Positions 39,759 to 50,685 of a stretch of 64,000 nucleotides of DNA are shown here, piece by piece (the stretch's first letter is position 1; each line of letters starts with the position of its first letter). The notes under the pieces were generated by a model. It saw nothing but the letters and a program-made list of their open reading frames with translations, was not told where the DNA came from and searched no databases. The position numbers and the translations under genes were made by a program. Where the stretch lies: assembly GCF_000004195.4 (NCBI RefSeq), contig NC_030684.2, positions 69,423,392 to 69,487,391 of the forward strand, in the 5' to 3' direction. The DNA comes from Xenopus tropicalis. Its lineage: Eukaryota > Chordata > Amphibia > Anura > Pipidae.

Positions 39759-40082
39759 AACCAGGTCCTAAACCAGGGATTCTTATTAACTCTCAAATGG
39801 TGCAACCTTCACAAGTACCTGCCCTTGAGGCAAAAAAGCCACTCCAATGTAAATTCTTTTTGCAATAATTTGTTGATTCTTTCTACAGGTAAATCCTTCC
39901 AATTTTGTCCTCACTCTGTGAAAACTCTTAGGGGGTCCCCTCACTGGAAATCATTGTGATGGTATAGTGGTTTTGCTAACTTTCTTGATGTCATACAGCT
40001 TGGCAGATGGTTGTGCCAACACTCTGGTCATGGTTGGAGCTTGAGGCCTAATAATTTATGTGGTAGCAGAAAGGCAGATATA

Positions 40083-40752
40083 GGGGCCGATTCACTAAAG
40101 GTCGTTAACACTCATCACATAGTTTTTTGTATTACAAAGTGTGCGATAATTAAGTACCGATTCATCAAAGTCATTTCGCATGCGCTTCTACTCATATCGA
40201 ATGCGCAAAAATCCTGATTATCGCAAAGTGGTATTTCCATCGCATTGAGGTAATTATCGAATAGAAATAATACTAACGCATAATTCACAGACATATTTGA
40301 AGCATTAAAAGCATAAAATGTGGCAATAATTAATGTGAAACTTAATGCCTCCCAGGAGTAGGTGTTACTAAACAACATTGCAGCTGGTGATTGTCTGTGG
40401 TGAGAATATGGAGTTTGCAGTTGGATTTTTTCAAGTATGTGTTGGCCCTAGAGTGATGCATCCTCCAGTTTTCAGGGAAATGGTCATTTTCAGAACAGTA
40501 GTTTTCAGAAAGTAACGGTTACGTGCGTAATAGCGTGCGCTAATATCGCGTGTTACGAAATAACGCATAAATATATTGCATGGTTTAAAATATTGCTCAA
40601 AAATATGTCATCGCCAGATAAATAACGTCAATAACATCGCTTCTTAATTCAGACAAGTGTCCTTTTAGTGAATCGATTGTTAACACGAAAAATATAAGAA
40701 GTGATAATATATATAAATATCACTATTTTCCGGACTTTTGTGAATCGGCCCC
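40083..40752. mobile_element. Foldback MITE of the GGGCCGATTCAC family, copy 2
   Basis: Left end ggggccgattcactaaagg and right end (reverse complement) ggggccgattcacaaaagtc; flanked by ATA at both sides (40080-40082, 40753-40755). The body matches 1504-2027 in reverse orientation, e.g. gtgatgcatcctccagtttt at about 40453. No transposase. Confidence 0.75.
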
Positions 40753-40774
40753 ATAGAGTCCAACTGATAGAGCT

Positions 40775-40912
40775 TTAAAACATTTTTGGAGAACATTTTT
40801 TGGCACAAGAAAAAATGCCCAATCACCAATGCATTTTTTAAAATTTTTTTTTTGCTAATTCTCCCATGGAATTTTCTGGTGAAGTGAAATGGGACAGATT
40901 TACTCATCACTA
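40775..40912 (+). mobile_element. hAT MITE right-end fragment
   Basis: Ends gacagatttactcatcacta, the right terminus of the 37527 family; left part not recognised. It lies 22 bp from the preceding MITE. Confidence 0.65.
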
Positions 40913-41205
40913 CTTTCAAATAAGCTTGCATAATTATAGCCATTTTATCATAGCAAAGTTACAAAGGATGTTTCAAGGTGGACCCCCGCTCACAAATGTT
41001 GAAGTAAGCCTTTCAAATTGGTGGTCCCCTTATCAACATCATGTCTTCTCCAGTCATAGCATTTTCCTTATCTGTCTATGGGAAGTGGTTTTATTTGATC
41101 ACAGCAAAGCACAAACAAAATAAATAATGATATACATTGCCCCTGAGCATTTTAAGGACAATAGCACACAGGGCAAAAGCAAGAGTTTACTGCCTGGGCA
41201 TTTTT

Positions 41206-41985
41206 TTAGATCTCTGAAAGGGAACCAAAAAGCTCAGATTCACCCCACCATTCACTTAGAAATGCCCACATATAATCTGCACTTATTGGCAGTTTAACAT
41301 TGACTATTCTACCCAGTTCATCGAAAATCAGCTTAATAAGTTTCAGGTCTTCATTTCATTGCCTCTCCTCTCCCACTCTCCATTCCTTCATCCAATTTGT
41401 ATGTTGAAAAATCTTTCTTATTCATCAAAACGTTCTGACAAAGCTTGGAAGCATGCTGAGGAATCATTATGTCGCATCATAAACGGCTGATTAATAAGGC
41501 TCATTCTAGAGGGTATGGCGTGGCACTGGATTATATGAGCAGTAGCTCATTTGATTTAGAAATACAGTCACTTCATGAAGATTTCCCACTTCAGAGAACA
41601 TCTCCCCAAACCATAAACCATCTCTTCCATGCTTAATATTGTTAGTCCCTGAAAAATGAATTTCTCATGTCATCACCCAGAAACTTCAGACTTGAATTCA
41701 TCAGTCCACAAAACCCTTTTCCGTTTGGCAGAACTCCTGTTCTTGTGTTTCTTAGCTCAAGCAATTGAACCCAATTTTGTTGGCTTAATGGGTTTCCAAT
41801 TTGCTACATGTTACATCCAGCTTGTTTCTGGGTCTTCTCTGCACTAAGTGGACACTTTCCTATCTTTCCGCTCATTCAGCTGTGTATTGATATCTGGTGC
41901 AGTCAGTCTACGGTTACACATGCTAGTGGCACTTATGTACTTTTTACCTGATTCTGTCATTGATTTAGGTCTGCCTGTCTCTTAA
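41206..41985 (-). pseudogene. Tc1/mariner-type transposase pseudogene
   Basis: Reading the minus strand from about 41985: ETGRPKSMTESGKKY, CNRRLTAPDINTQLN, then (after stops) KRVLWTDEFKS, then in another frame KHGRDGLWFGEMFSE, NQPFMMRHNDSSACF, and IKLIFDELGRIV, KLPISADYMWAFLSEWWGE, ending TAA at 41206-41208. These follow the order of Tc1 transposases (GRPR, RxLTAxEL, VLWSDES, GGGSxMVWG, QDNDPKH, NPIExxWDEL, WE). The paired-like N-terminal HTH is missing or unreadable. Two of the DD34E positions look changed (second Asp to His, Glu to Lys), with several stops and frameshifts. No terminal repeats found. Dead copy. Confidence 0.8.
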
Positions 41986-41989
41986 TGCC

Positions 41990-43121
41990 ATTTGATAATG
42001 TAAGTAACTTTAAAATCCATTAGGAAGTTCAATTCCTAAATTGTTTGAACAAAATAAAAGGAAGGCATTGAGGATGTTGTGTTCCTATAGGTAGAACTGT
42101 AAATTAGACAGATTCAGAACTATTTACAACATGCTAGAGTTTAGTGTACATCAACATGCATTCCAAACAAAACTTTATAACAATGGATCTCTCCTTATCC
42201 CAAAACATTAACCTAAAGAGCCTATGAAAGAGCCATCTCTAAATATCTTTTTGCTCAGTCATAATCAGTCAAAAACCTGGAAAACTGTAGTTAAACCACA
42301 AAATGGTTTCTCCAGCAAAGGGTGCTTTTACCAATGGTAAAAACATTCATATGCATAATTATCTAATAAAATAGAGATGATTCAAAAATGTCACTATGGT
42401 ACATTAAGACAATCCTATAGATTGAACAGGAGATAATTGTACATAAAAGTAAACTAAGGAGAAAAAGTCACAGTAAGAAATGAGCAGGAGGAAGTTAATT
42501 AGCTGTATTTTTTGAAAAAGGTATTTTGGTATATTCTAGTATTTCTAGCTGTTATATAACAAAAAAATGCGATGAAGAGGTGTAAACTGAAGCAAGAAAG
42601 TACGATATGATCCATGTAAGCTGATAATATAAATATATGCTACATTTAAGGATCACTACATAAGAAAAAACGTTTTTTATTAATATTTCATGCTATGTGT
42701 ATACTGGCTACACCATGGATCTAAGAGTGTGCTTCATAATTCATATCATAATGATGAAGCATGCAACTTCAAGCCATATGAGCTGCATTTGATAAGAATA
42801 AATCCCTTGTGTTGGCATAACGGGCTACCTGCTTGTGAAGCTAGACAAAGCAAAACTTTTCTATAGTAAATGCACATGGCCCTGTATTCATGCCAGCTTC
42901 TGCAATGAATGGGCTGCAGTATAGAGCTACATACACATTTGTGTTTTGTCAGTATAGTAAAAATGCTGCACTGGGAACACATACAGTATATTCCTTCATT
43001 GTCTTGCTGTGCCAAATGCTTTCTCGCGGGATTCTGGGACAAAAATGTTGCTATTTTTCTTTCTTTTAGGTCTACAGACTTTTAGACTGACAGTATTACT
43101 GGGTTTCCTATGCTTTATTTC
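41990..43121. other. Intergenic, no gene recognised
   Basis: AT-rich; the first 60 bp may be eroded transposase N-terminus. A 98-codon minus frame at 42746-43042 has no family. Confidence 0.35.
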
Positions 43122-43530
43122 TTTTTTTTTAACTTTAATTTTTATTAGTTTTCCAAGACAAAACAAATTCTATGATCAGCATTTACTTTACAAAGTAATA
43201 TGACAAGTTAACTAGTTAACTAGTAAACTAGTACAGAATGAGATAACACATAAAAAAGCTGGGGGGGGGGGGTAACTTCTTTTCTTCTTTTAGAATTATT
43301 ATTCTCCTTCTTTTAGAATTATTATATTTCCATGTGTATTTTCCAAAGTTGATAAGCCTTTTGTATATGTACTTTTCCAACGAAGACTCTTGCTGTTGCT
43401 AATTCATATTCCAAATTGTTAATAACTTCTTTTTTTATTTGAGTAATACTTGGTATGTCTTGCTTTTTCCAGTTTCTTGCAATTAAACGTCTGCAAGCAT
43501 TTAAGTTTTGAAAGATAAGTATTTCCAGAG
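43122..43530 (-). mobile_element. L1/Tx1-like LINE ORF2 3' fragment with A tail
   Basis: On the minus strand the frame LNACRRLIARNWKKQDIPS, then ITQIKKEVINNLEYELATA, then FVGKVHIQKAYQLWKIHMEI fits the C-terminal region of L1-type ORF2 (pattern A-k-x-x-I-x-x-NWK-x-x-x-x-P-x, later F-x-x-x-W). It is followed by a short tail ending at nine A (T9 on plus at 43122-43130). 5' truncated, as usual for LINE insertions. A G12 run sits just after the coding part at 43261-43272. Confidence 0.6.
43205..43232. repeat. Short direct/inverted actagtta repeat
   Basis: agttaactagttaactagta holds overlapping palindromes (gttaac, actagt). Confidence 0.7.
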
Positions 43531-43734
43531 GCCTTTTGGTAGTTTATTGTATATATTTAGAAGCATTGCTCCGATGCATTATTTTTGTTTAGTTCTGGTT
43601 TTTGGCCTCTCACCTCTCTCCAGATTACGGCAGGCTGCGTCCTTTGTATATGAAGGATCTGGGCACAAAAGCAGAACAAATTATGCTCTTTATAGAATTA
43701 AGGTAAACACCTATCATTATGATTGTGATGATTA

Positions 43735-43870
43735 CGTTAATATGAATAAGAAGCATTTACAAAGAGCCAACATATGCCATAGCACTGTACAATAGAAGAA
43801 TGCATACAAACACCTAGTACATAGGGCCCTGCTATATTAGATCTTACAGTCACTGTGTATTAATCTCGTA
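43735..43870 (-). repeat. SINE/LINE-tail-like frog repeat, copy 1
   Basis: Reverse complement ctattgtacagtgctatggc then atatgttggctctttgtaaa matches the 3' part of the repeat at 55755-55962. Confidence 0.55.
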
Positions 43871-44009
43871 TTGTATCGATATTAATAATTAGAAAATGTA
43901 AGCACCTGTAAAATAAAATGGTGATATAAATTATGGAAAGCGTTGTCAAACAAACCTATTGATTTTAATTAATGTTTACATTATGAAACTATGGAAATAC
44001 ACTTATTTG

Positions 44010-44066
44010 TAAAACCCCAGGTCCCGAGCATTCTGGATAACAGGTCCTATATACATTATACCTGTA
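44010..44066 (-). repeat. Fragment of the tctggataa dispersed repeat
   Basis: aaccccaggtcccgagcatt then ctggataacaggtcctat, near-identical to 49317-49350. Confidence 0.6.
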
Positions 44067-45125
44067 TATAGTTTTCTGAGTTTTTTATAATAATGAGTGT
44101 AATGTGTAATATCCATTAATTTAAACCATTTCCCTAAACTAACTAATATACACTACAGTACCTACTGAGACAGAGAAAAATAGTAACAACTGGATCTCCC
44201 CCTCGGGTGCCAGAGATGAAGACCTCTTTTCACCCAAAGAGGTTAAAGGACAGGAAAAAGAAACACTAGCAGACACTGAAATGTATTTTCATCATCTCTT
44301 TCAAAGGAACCAGAAAACAGACACTCTACCTTCAAACACCATAGGGAGACAATGGGTGAACCATGAAAAATGGTGGAATATTAGCACAGACAGATGGATG
44401 CTGCTAATAATTAAAGACTGGCTTTCCAAAGAATGCCATTCTGCTTTCAATCAGGCTAGCTGTGTCAGAGATTGCAAAGAAAGAAACTCTAGAAACTCTG
44501 TTTTGGAAGTGTTCAAATAATTTCTCTTAAAAGATAACATGCAATTTCACTTGCTTAATGGCATTCAAGGAACATGTACTCTATTTTTAAATGGAAACAT
44601 AACTCAAAAAATGTGGAATATTTTCTAAATAAAGTGAAACATTTTAATGTACAAGTTTTGTATGTATGTATGTATGCAAGGGGGCAACGCTGCAATACAT
44701 GGAAATAAATATACACAATAACAAAATGAAATAAACACAGTAACCTAAATAAATATACACAGTAGGGGGCACATATTAAAGAACCCAAGAATGAGGTAAA
44801 TAGCCAATACAAACAATGTTTAAATGGAATTCTCACCTGAAAAGCAGTTTAAGAGATAGCACACCTGCTATTCACATCTTTCTTTTTAGACAAAGTAAAA
44901 ATGTGAACATGTGAAATATAAATCACAATATTTTTATAATAATTTGACATATCCGGTTGCATAAATTTTCAAACGTATTTTTGAAACGTTCTACAAACAG
45001 AAAATAAGATTTATGAAAGAGAAGATTTTTTTGCAAACTGCAATCACAAAAAAAAAAACACAAAAAAGACCCAGACACTTCCACATTAACCTAAAAGACT
45101 CCACTAAGGACTACAGAGCACAGAT
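44067..45125. other. Intergenic, no gene recognised
   Basis: Plus-strand 79-codon frame at 44281-44520 (MYFHHLFQRNQKTDTL...) has no recognisable family. (GTAT)n at 44660-44676. Confidence 0.35.
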
Positions 45126-45290
45126 GGGGGTAAATTATGAACAGGTGCAAAAATTGCTCCAGTACTACTATCCCATAGCAACCAACCAGCTGGTAGCATT
45201 TACTGGTCTGTTGTTTGAAAGCAAATGCCTGATTGGTTATTTTTGGTTATGAGATAAAAAGAAACCTTCAAAGCTGGTGTATAACTGCAA
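45126..45290. repeat. Probable frog dispersed repeat (ccatagcaaccaaccag type)
   Basis: The sequence cccatagcaaccaaccagct and gcctgattggttatttttgg resembles a repeat common in Xenopus; only one copy is in this window, so the call rests on memory of the family. Confidence 0.35.
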
Positions 45291-46279
45291 GAATGTTGTT
45301 ACAGAGACTGCTGTCCATGGTGCTGGACATTAAATACCTGCTCTAAAATGGCAAAGTAGCTAGTTATTTCATCAAATGTACTTACACCACTATTTTGTGA
45401 TTTTCTAAGAAAGCATCTAACCCTTCTTTGGCATTTTCTACTGTTCTGCCAGAATGATCTCATCACAACATATATTCCTCAATGTTATCTTTCTTAGTGT
45501 AACAGGTTCTTTCTTTAGCTGCAAATGACATTTAGTTTAGAAATGGCAATTTGTGCCTGTTTTGCTCTCAAAAGACCTGCTTTCAAGCAAACAATCAGAA
45601 ACACAATGTTATGCAGCATTATTATTAGTGAATATCTATTCACTCTACAAATAACTGATGCATTTAATAGACATAATGCGCCAGATTCAATTTGATGGGA
45701 AAAGCTTATCTTCTAATTGAGTTCCAGATATTCCAATCACATGGAAACTCTATTCAAGTCTATGCAAAAAAATGGAACTGAATTAAGAGAAAAGTTTTTT
45801 CTCAAATTAAATCTAGTCCGTAAGTTTTCATGTGATAAATAATATAATATAAGGTTTGGGACAGGGCCCATGCAATGCGATATATTTTGAATATATATTT
45901 GTTAAGCCTCTCCCTTTATAAATCCAGCCTCCTTGATGGATTAGACTTTGTTATTAATTTACAGTACATAAGTATTGTCCCTCTGACAATTCCCTATTCA
46001 TGTACAAATAGATTTCCAAAAATATAGAGAAATTTGTTTCCTTATCATTCATTTTTTGTATCTTATTCATATTCAAGTACTAAATACTATCACTGCTACA
46101 GAAGTACAGAAATACCTTTGTCTGGTGTGAATTTCATTCTTTAACAACAATTAAAATAATAATATAATCATGACTTTGTGGATTATGATATCTCTTTGGC
46201 TAGATTCTATTTAAATAAGGGTATCTATTATCCATTATACAGCAGTAGTGTAATATTGAAACAAAATCAATTCTTATAG
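45291..46279. other. Intergenic, nothing recognised
   Basis: AT-rich sequence without recognised features. Confidence 0.4.
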
Positions 46280-46440
46280 TTAAAACTTTGTATTTTTCTT
46301 TGTTACCTTGTATTTGGTGATAACTAAGCTGCACAAATGCATGGTAATAGGAAAACAATCCTGTTGGATTTTCATGTTTAAATATTTTTAGTAGCCTTAA
46401 GGCATTGTGCTCCAGATTACAGGCAACTACCTCATCCAAA
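46280..46440 (-). repeat. Degraded copy of the tctggataa dispersed repeat
   Basis: Block accttgtatttggtgataac and taagctgcacaaatgcat parallels the copies at 12370 and 58640. Confidence 0.45.
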
Positions 46441-47176
46441 ATTATTATTATTATACCATTCCAAATAGCAGATGCCACATATGCGGTATTATTCGTAATT
46501 ATGTAGGTTAATAGTTGCATTGAGACATATATTATTCCTCACATTGCTTTTAGAGGTACTGCTAACACACTTATGTTATTGACATATGCAGACCGTTAAA
46601 ACTCTGTTCTTTAAATATATTTAATAAGACATATGTTTCTTCTTATATCTCTGGGACTGTAATGTATATCTCTATATAAAGGATTACAGCACATTTAGAA
46701 AAGTACAATGTTTTACTCAGAACCTTCACACTGTTGAAAAAGTACAACATCTTGTCTTACAAACAGTACAAGAAAATGAAAATACTTGTGTTTGCATAAT
46801 GTTAACATAGAAAATGTACACGGCAAAGCACTAGCAGTAAAAATATCTATAAATTCTTGAGGGCAAACAAACAAATCAGAAGACATGGTTAAAGATAAAC
46901 ATTCCATTGTTCCAGTTAGCTGAATGATAAACCTGCAAATGTAACACCTGCTTGCCATATGATGTGAACTTCCATATAGATATCACAGGACGTCTTTACA
47001 AACTGCCTCTTGGAGGGGAGGGGGCTCTGTAGATACCAGAGATTGGACTTTAATTAAATTAGCCAAACTGCAGCCATAAAGTGCATGCCTTACCATAGGG
47101 AGTTGACCGTGACTGAACAGCAGCCTGTCAAAAAGTACACTAAAAGTTTTTAAATATTTGCAGGGGCAGAACTAAA
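46441..47176. other. Intergenic, nothing recognised
   Basis: AT-rich; no gene or clear repeat. Confidence 0.4.
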
Positions 47177-47402
47177 GGTCCCCATACATGGGCCAATAGT
47201 AGCTGCTGATATCGGTCCCTTTGACCGATTCAGCAGCTAATCGGCCCGTGTATGGGCACTTCCGACGGGCCTGCCCGACCGATATCTGGCCTGAAATCGG
47301 GCAGAAAATCTAGTCGAATCGGGGACCGAATTTACTTATACCTGCCGTTATAATTCCATCCCTGGATTACCCCGATATAGCCTACCCGTAGGTGGGGGAT
47401 AT
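47177..47402 (+). mobile_element. GC-rich foldback MITE, left part
   Basis: Starts aaaggtccccatacatggg and has a hairpin (agctgctgatatcggt/accgattcagcagct at 47202/47223). Ends near tacccgtaggtggggg, a motif also at 58149 in the piece that carries the opposite terminus. Related in style to the TTAA family at 10813 but different in sequence. Confidence 0.55.
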
Positions 47403-47639
47403 CAGTAGAAGATCCACTCTCTCCCAGGAACTTTTTAATGCTTGTGTTGCTCCCCAACACTTTTTCCATTTATATGTGTCTCACGAGTATAAAAGATTGG
47501 GGATCCCCAACTTCAATGGAAGTTGTCATAGGCAATTTTTCAAGCTAATTTTTCCAGTTTTTCAAATTATTTTGAGAGTTTGTAGAATCATTGTAGAAAA
47601 TGATGAGTAAATTTGATGCACTTGTGTATTTTGTCACTT

Positions 47640-47900
47640 TTTTATTCAATCAAATTTTTAGATACATTTTTTTAATAAATAAGCAAACATTTGAGTTTGG
47701 TAAAAAGTTTGAGTTTATTCAAGTTGAAAAAAAAATCATAAATTCACAAATTCGAATTTTGATAAATAAGCCTCTAAGTGACTCCGTATTAATAGGCTTA
47801 TTTATCAGTTTTCGAGTTTGTGAATTTGAGTGTTTTTTTCTAATAAACTTGCAAATAGAATGGTCACTTATTTATTAATAAGGAAAACTTGTTTGAATAA
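47640..47900. repeat. Head-to-head MITE-like termini (gataaataagcct)
   Basis: Arms 47740-47774 and 47793-47827 are inverted around an 18-bp spacer; the same terminus (attcaagttttaataaataa then gcctc) ends the repeat at 55330-55589. Confidence 0.55.
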
Positions 47901-48130
47901 AAAACTCTGAATATGAGCTCTAAAAATTCAGAAAAACTCAGTTTTGGTTTTTTTTGCACTTAAATAAAAAACAGACATTCGAGCTTTTGAACCAAAAAAG
48001 TTTGCAGGCACAACTTTTATAGCTACTTGTTACGGGTGCAATAAATGTAAAAAAGAAATCACCAGCACTCAGCCTACACACCATGTAATATTGACCAGAT
48101 GCTAGAAGCACCCGTAGGACAATTATTTTG

Positions 48131-48140
48131 CCCATCACTA
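48131..48140. repeat. Solo hAT-type terminus
   Basis: cccatcacta is the reverse of TAGTGATGGG, the hAT MITE end; no partner end found. Confidence 0.35.
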
Positions 48141-48945
48141 TCATTGACAGCTACAAGCAATATTAAGCTGCCAATGAGGGGGCTTTGATGTGGCAAGTGT
48201 AGGAGTAAAAGTTTATTTTGCCCTGGCTTTTACTTGAAGAAATACTCCTTCTCCAGTGGGACACACAAGCCCCTAGGACTATGAAAGAGCTGTATTTTAA
48301 AATAACTTTAAAAGGAGCATTTTTTTTTATTAAATTGGACAGCATGGGGGCAATTAAAAAAGTGAATTACCCATTTAAATCAATTTTATGTTTGGATACA
48401 AATACATAACTGTTTTTTCTAAGAGTGTGCCTTTCATTGTTGTAAAGTTTTATTGGGAGTGATACCCAGGACTAGCAAATGCACCGTTAAGAAAACATAA
48501 TTAACTAAATGTTCTATGGAACAATCTATAATCTGCTTCCAGAATCTCTTAATGTGTATATGTGGCCACATGCAGAAATAATGTATTGCCTCAGGTGTAT
48601 CATAGGCATAGAAACACTTATCCAGTACAATACAGTATACTGTCTTGGTGAGTGTTGGCAGTTATTATTTCTAAGAACTGCATTAAACTGGTATATTACC
48701 CATTTATAATGAATGCCAGTATGCAAATGACAAGCTAAAAAGAAACCCTTTTACAATGGTGAAATGCAAAAGCTAAAAATCCTGAATGAATTATTAAATT
48801 CTTCTGTGTTGCAGAAAGTTGAAGTGCTTAACTCCTCCTCTCATGTTGGTATGACTTCCTTTGCTACTGCTAATAGTACTGACAACTGCAATTAAAGCTA
48901 AAGGTGTATTTCCTAGATATCAGGCTTGCATTTTAATGCAATCTA
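48141..48945. other. Intergenic, nothing recognised
   Basis: No gene; short frames only. Confidence 0.4.
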
Positions 48946-49130
48946 TTATCCAGAAATCTTGGGACCTGCTGTTTCTTGGATAAGGGAACCCTTGATAATT
49001 TGGATAACCATATGTCTAATAAATAGCTTTGCCATCAATATGGATTCATGCAGCTTAGTTGGGATCAAGTACAGGTATGAGATCTATTATATGGAAACTC
49101 CTTATCCAAAAATTACAGGGAGGCTGTAAT
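48946..49130 (+). repeat. tctggataa dispersed repeat, copy
   Basis: Contains ttatccagaaatcttgggac, ggataagggaaccc, cttagttgggatcaagtaca. An (AAT)n run follows. Confidence 0.55.
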
Positions 49131-49160
49131 CACTCTCTCTCTCATAGATTCCATTTTATT

Positions 49161-49161
49161 C

Positions 49162-49200
<39 letters not shown>
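49161..49200. repeat. (AAT)13 microsatellite
   Basis: Pure trinucleotide run between two dispersed-repeat fragments. Confidence 0.93.
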
Positions 49201-49202
<2 letters not shown>

Positions 49203-49269
49203 CAGTACAGTGTACTAAACTAAGATTGGAGGCAGCACACTCATATGTAATGTTTAAATTATTTTTTGT

Positions 49270-49362
49270 AGACAAAGTATGGTGATCCAAATTACAGAAA
49301 GACCTCTTATCTGGAAAACCCCAGGTCCTGAGCATTCTAGATAACAGGTCCCATACCTATAC
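49270..49362 (-). repeat. tctggataa dispersed repeat end
   Basis: cttatctggaaaaccccagg, cctgagcattctagataaca; near-identical to 44015-44055. Confidence 0.6.
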
Positions 49363-49384
49363 AAGGTTTTGTATTATCATCATA

Positions 49385-49500
49385 GAGAAAAAATTAAATT
49401 GTAAGGTCCAGTGAGGCAGGGACTGATGTGAAAGATGTATAATCTCTTCAAAGTGCTCCAAATATGTCTATCGTAAACAAAGCATAATCATAATAATAGG
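49385..49500 (+). repeat. SINE/LINE-tail-like frog repeat, degraded copy 2
   Basis: attgtaaggtccagtgaggc then agggactgatgtg parallels attgtaagctctacggggca at 55758. Confidence 0.45.
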
Positions 49501-50059
49501 ATAATTTAGCAAATAGACAGGGAATTGGCTGCACCCATACTAACATTATGCCATGCTTTCAATAATCATGCCAGGTAAGCTACAGTGGAAAATAACAATA
49601 ATTCAAACCATACAGCACAATATTACCATATGGAGCTTATTAAAATATGTATCAAAAGCATGTCACAGCCTGCTTCTCCTAAACTTCTATATGAGCCATA
49701 AAAGCAAAAATAGCCTTTAAATGTAAATTTAGTCTTTCATGGACATGTGCTTTACTAAATTCTGAATGTTTAATATTCGCAGCAGTTTTAAGAGATCAGT
49801 TTCCCAAATAGCAGCAGAGAGAGAGAGAAAAGGCATGTACACTCAAAAGGTAGAATGGCAGTTAACCACATACACTAAATGTTGGTAGTGAAAGAATGGG
49901 CCTCAGTGAATAGTTTTTTTTTATAATGTAATATATTTTTACCAGGTGAGTTAAATTGCTAGGTCACGTTGCTGACACACTAAATAAAACATGTTTGATG
50001 TTACGGTTGCAAGGAAAAGTAAATTCAGCATGGATAAGCAACTATCTGAAACATGAAAA
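49501..50059. other. Intergenic, nothing recognised
   Basis: AT-rich; short GA run at 49816-49828. Confidence 0.4.
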
Positions 50060-50470
50060 AAAAAAAACTCTTTGTCCACAAATCTCAGATAAGAGGTGTT
50101 CCACTTCCAGACGGCTGTCAGTTGGCTGCTTTTTAAAACCCATAAAATTATTTTCACGTTTTTGCTGCTTTTGTTAATTGAATTTTATTTTTGTTCTGCT
50201 TTAGTGCGGTGAGGGGAGAAGAGGTTTTTTAATTTCATATTTCTTGGGTTCAAGCCTCCGTCTCCCTCATCAGAAATTTGGGCTGCAACTTCCCTCATCA
50301 CCATCAGTTTACAAATTATGAAATCACTGCAATAATAGTACTATGCTACAAGTTCAGCAGTGTCCGACAGCTTGTACTTCCCCTATGGGAGCCAGCTCTT
50401 CGCAGTAGCTGTACATTCATATTTCAAGATGTAAACCAAAGGTTTATTCTGTAGCAAAGTGTGCTTGGTG
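50060..50470. promoter_or_regulatory. Candidate conserved non-coding element J
   Basis: About 400 bp of balanced, non-repetitive sequence (gacggctgtcagttggctgc, caagcctccgtctccctcat, gtgtccgacagcttgtactt, agttcagcag) in AT-rich surroundings. Unique in the window; conservation is a guess. Confidence 0.28.
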
Positions 50471-50670
50471 CATTTTAAATCATTTCATCTGAGCATTTAG
50501 ATTTATACAAGAAAAGGTAAATATGTTATATAAAATTAACTAGACTTTTTCTACCATAGTTACATTTGCAGCACTTGCCTTAATGATATCTTTTGTACAG
50601 GGTCTATTTAACAATGCTTAAATATAGAATTAAACCTCTTATTGATAAGGATGTATGGAAGACATTTTTA

Positions 50671-50685
50671 CCCCCCCCCCCCCCC
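50671..50685. repeat. C15 homopolymer
   Basis: Pure C run; may be unstable or of unsure length in sequencing. Confidence 0.95.

Noticed and set aside
44281..44520. 79-codon frame as a gene fragment
   Set aside because: It looks protein-like in composition but no family, exon boundary or homolog could be named from sequence alone.
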